A DNA stretch of 6,811 nucleotides from Rhodospirillales bacterium (lineage in GTDB: Bacteria > Pseudomonadota > Alphaproteobacteria > UBA9219): NCBI GenBank assembly GCA_015654915.1, contig JAATFY010000127.1, positions 1 through 6,811 on the forward strand, read 5' to 3'. The notes below the pieces were generated by a model, which had not been told where the DNA came from, ran no database searches, and was given only the letters and a program-made list of their open reading frames with translations. The translations under genes and the position numbers were made by a program. This document shows positions 6,220 to 6,811 of the stretch, piece by piece; within the stretch, counting starts at the first letter, position 1, and each line of letters starts with the position of its first letter.

Positions 6220-6417
6220 TTACTTCTTGAGGGCCCAGACGGCCAGTATAAAGAACACCAAAGCGCCGCCCTGCAGGAATACGCGGGCGCGCATTAGTTT
6301 ATTGCCGTATTTTTTGTTGAATTCGCCGCCTTTGGCCATGCCGAACACGCCGACGACCAAGGATGCCAGTACGGCCATCATGGTCAGAATCATCAGGGTA
6401 AAGAATGTGGCGCTCAT
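6220..6417 (-). CDS. HIG1-type twin-transmembrane protein, 65 aa
   Basis: This small inner-membrane protein has two hydrophobic helices (about residues 5-27 and 48-63) joined by a basic loop with GGEFNKKYGNKLMRARVFLQG. The R-A-R-x-x-x-Q segment matches the core of the HIG1 domain motif, and short proteins of this kind are common in alphaproteobacteria. Eukaryotic HIG1 proteins associate with respiratory-chain supercomplexes; a similar role here is an inference from the family. The ATG at 6417 is preceded by GAGGAG, unusually close to the start (2 nt). It is divergent from tsaD across a 78-bp gap and may be the first gene of a transcript with the phosphodiesterase. Confidence 0.8.
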   Translation of the reverse strand: MSATFFTLMILTMMAVLASLVVGVFGMAKGGEFNKKYGNKLMRARVFLQGGALVFFILAVWALKK

Positions 6418-6495
6418 GGCTCCTCGCGGAAAAGATTATGTGTTATTGAATGGGAGATTAGTGGTTTTTACGCTTCCTGTCTTCAGGTTTTACAT
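6418..6495. promoter_or_regulatory. Divergent promoter region between the HIG1-type gene and tsaD
   Basis: This 78-bp gap between divergent start codons must hold the 5' ends of both genes. It is AT-richer than the flanking coding DNA, but I see no convincing paired -35 and -10 elements. A weak AGG at 6485-6487 lies 8 nt before the tsaD ATG. Confidence 0.45.
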
Positions 6496-6811
6496 ATGTT
6501 GGTTCTCGGCCTCGAAACCAGTTGTGATGAAACGGCGGTCGGCATTGTCGATGACAACGTCGCGTCCGGCCAAAGAATTCGCGCCAATATCGTCCTTTCG
6601 CAACTGGAAGAGCACCGCCCCTATGGCGGCGTGGTGCCGGAAATCGCCGCGCGCGCGCATCTTGACCATATAGATGATCTGGTACGGCAGGCTTTGGCAA
6701 AAGCGGACATTGGTCGGGATGATCTCGATGGCGTTGCCGCGACCTGCGGGCCGGGTCTTATCGGCGGCGTCATGGTGGGGGCTATGATGGGCAAATCGAT
6801 TGCCGCTGTTC
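6496..6811 (+). CDS. tsaD: tRNA N6-adenosine threonylcarbamoyltransferase TsaD, 5' part
   Basis: TsaD transfers the threonylcarbamoyl group from threonylcarbamoyl-AMP to A37 of tRNAs that read ANN codons, working with TsaB and TsaE in the cytoplasm. The translation begins MLVLGLETSCDETAVGIVDD, the hallmark ASKHA-family start of TsaD. It continues with the conserved YGGVVPEIAARAHLDHI at about residues 47-63 and CGPGLIGGVMVGAMMGKSIA at about 85-104. The start codon fits the family N-terminus, though the ribosome binding site is weak. Only 105 codons and one base are in the window of an expected 340-360; the metal-binding HxxxH histidines lie beyond the edge. No frameshift or stop is seen in the visible part. 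Confidence 0.95.
   Translation, partial: MLVLGLETSCDETAVGIVDDNVASGQRIRANIVLSQLEEHRPYGGVVPEIAARAHLDHIDDLVRQALAKADIGRDDLDGVAATCGPGLIGGVMVGAMMGKSIAAV

Noticed and set aside
6107..6673. A 188-codon + strand open frame
   Set aside because: It overlaps the phosphodiesterase start, the HIG1-type gene and the start of tsaD, all of which have family motifs; the translation resembles no protein I know.
1..6811. CRISPR array, tRNA or rRNA gene, transposase or integrase
   Set aside because: I saw no regularly spaced short repeats, no tRNA-like cloverleaf, no rRNA sequence and no recombinase motifs anywhere in the window.

Overview
The window looks like chromosomal DNA from an alphaproteobacterium. This is an inference from the moderately high GC core genes, the long-form nitronate monooxygenase with a C-terminal Cys cluster, and a small HIG1-type twin-transmembrane protein next to tsaD. 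The species cannot be named from the sequence alone.

Layout, left to right. (1) A 241-aa protein of unknown function and a PLP-dependent threonine/serine dehydratase-type enzyme lie on the + strand, 41 bp apart, and are probably co-transcribed. (2) A LysR-type regulator on the - strand converges on the dehydratase; the 30-bp gap between the two stop codons lies wholly inside a repeat. (3) Two AT-rich orphan genes lie on the + strand: a 127-aa single-pass membrane protein and a 190-aa soluble protein. (4) A - strand series follows: a HIG1-type membrane protein (6417-6220), a glycerophosphodiester phosphodiesterase (6151-5405) and a nitronate monooxygenase (5341-3944), separated by gaps of about 60-70 bp and possibly one transcript. 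(5) The first 105 codons of tsaD run divergently on the + strand off the right edge.

The most unusual structure is a set of three imperfect direct repeats of about 54 bp at 1871-1924 (A), 3287-3339 (B) and 3945-3998 (C). Copy C is the genuine 3' end of the nitronate monooxygenase gene and encodes FVPTVKQLVERIQTGF-stop on the - strand. Copies A and B are detached tails of the same gene type: A still reads FMPTVKQRVERIRTGF, and B reads FAPTVRQPVERIQTGF once a single missing base is restored. Each copy sits exactly at the stop codon of a + strand gene (dehydratase, 127-aa protein, 190-aa protein), so the repeats cut the region into two cassette-like segments of about 1.4 kb and 0.6 kb. The simplest reading is that DNA has repeatedly been inserted at the 3' end of the nitronate monooxygenase gene, each event restoring the gene end and displacing the older tail. 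No recombinase gene is present in the window, so the mechanism is not shown.
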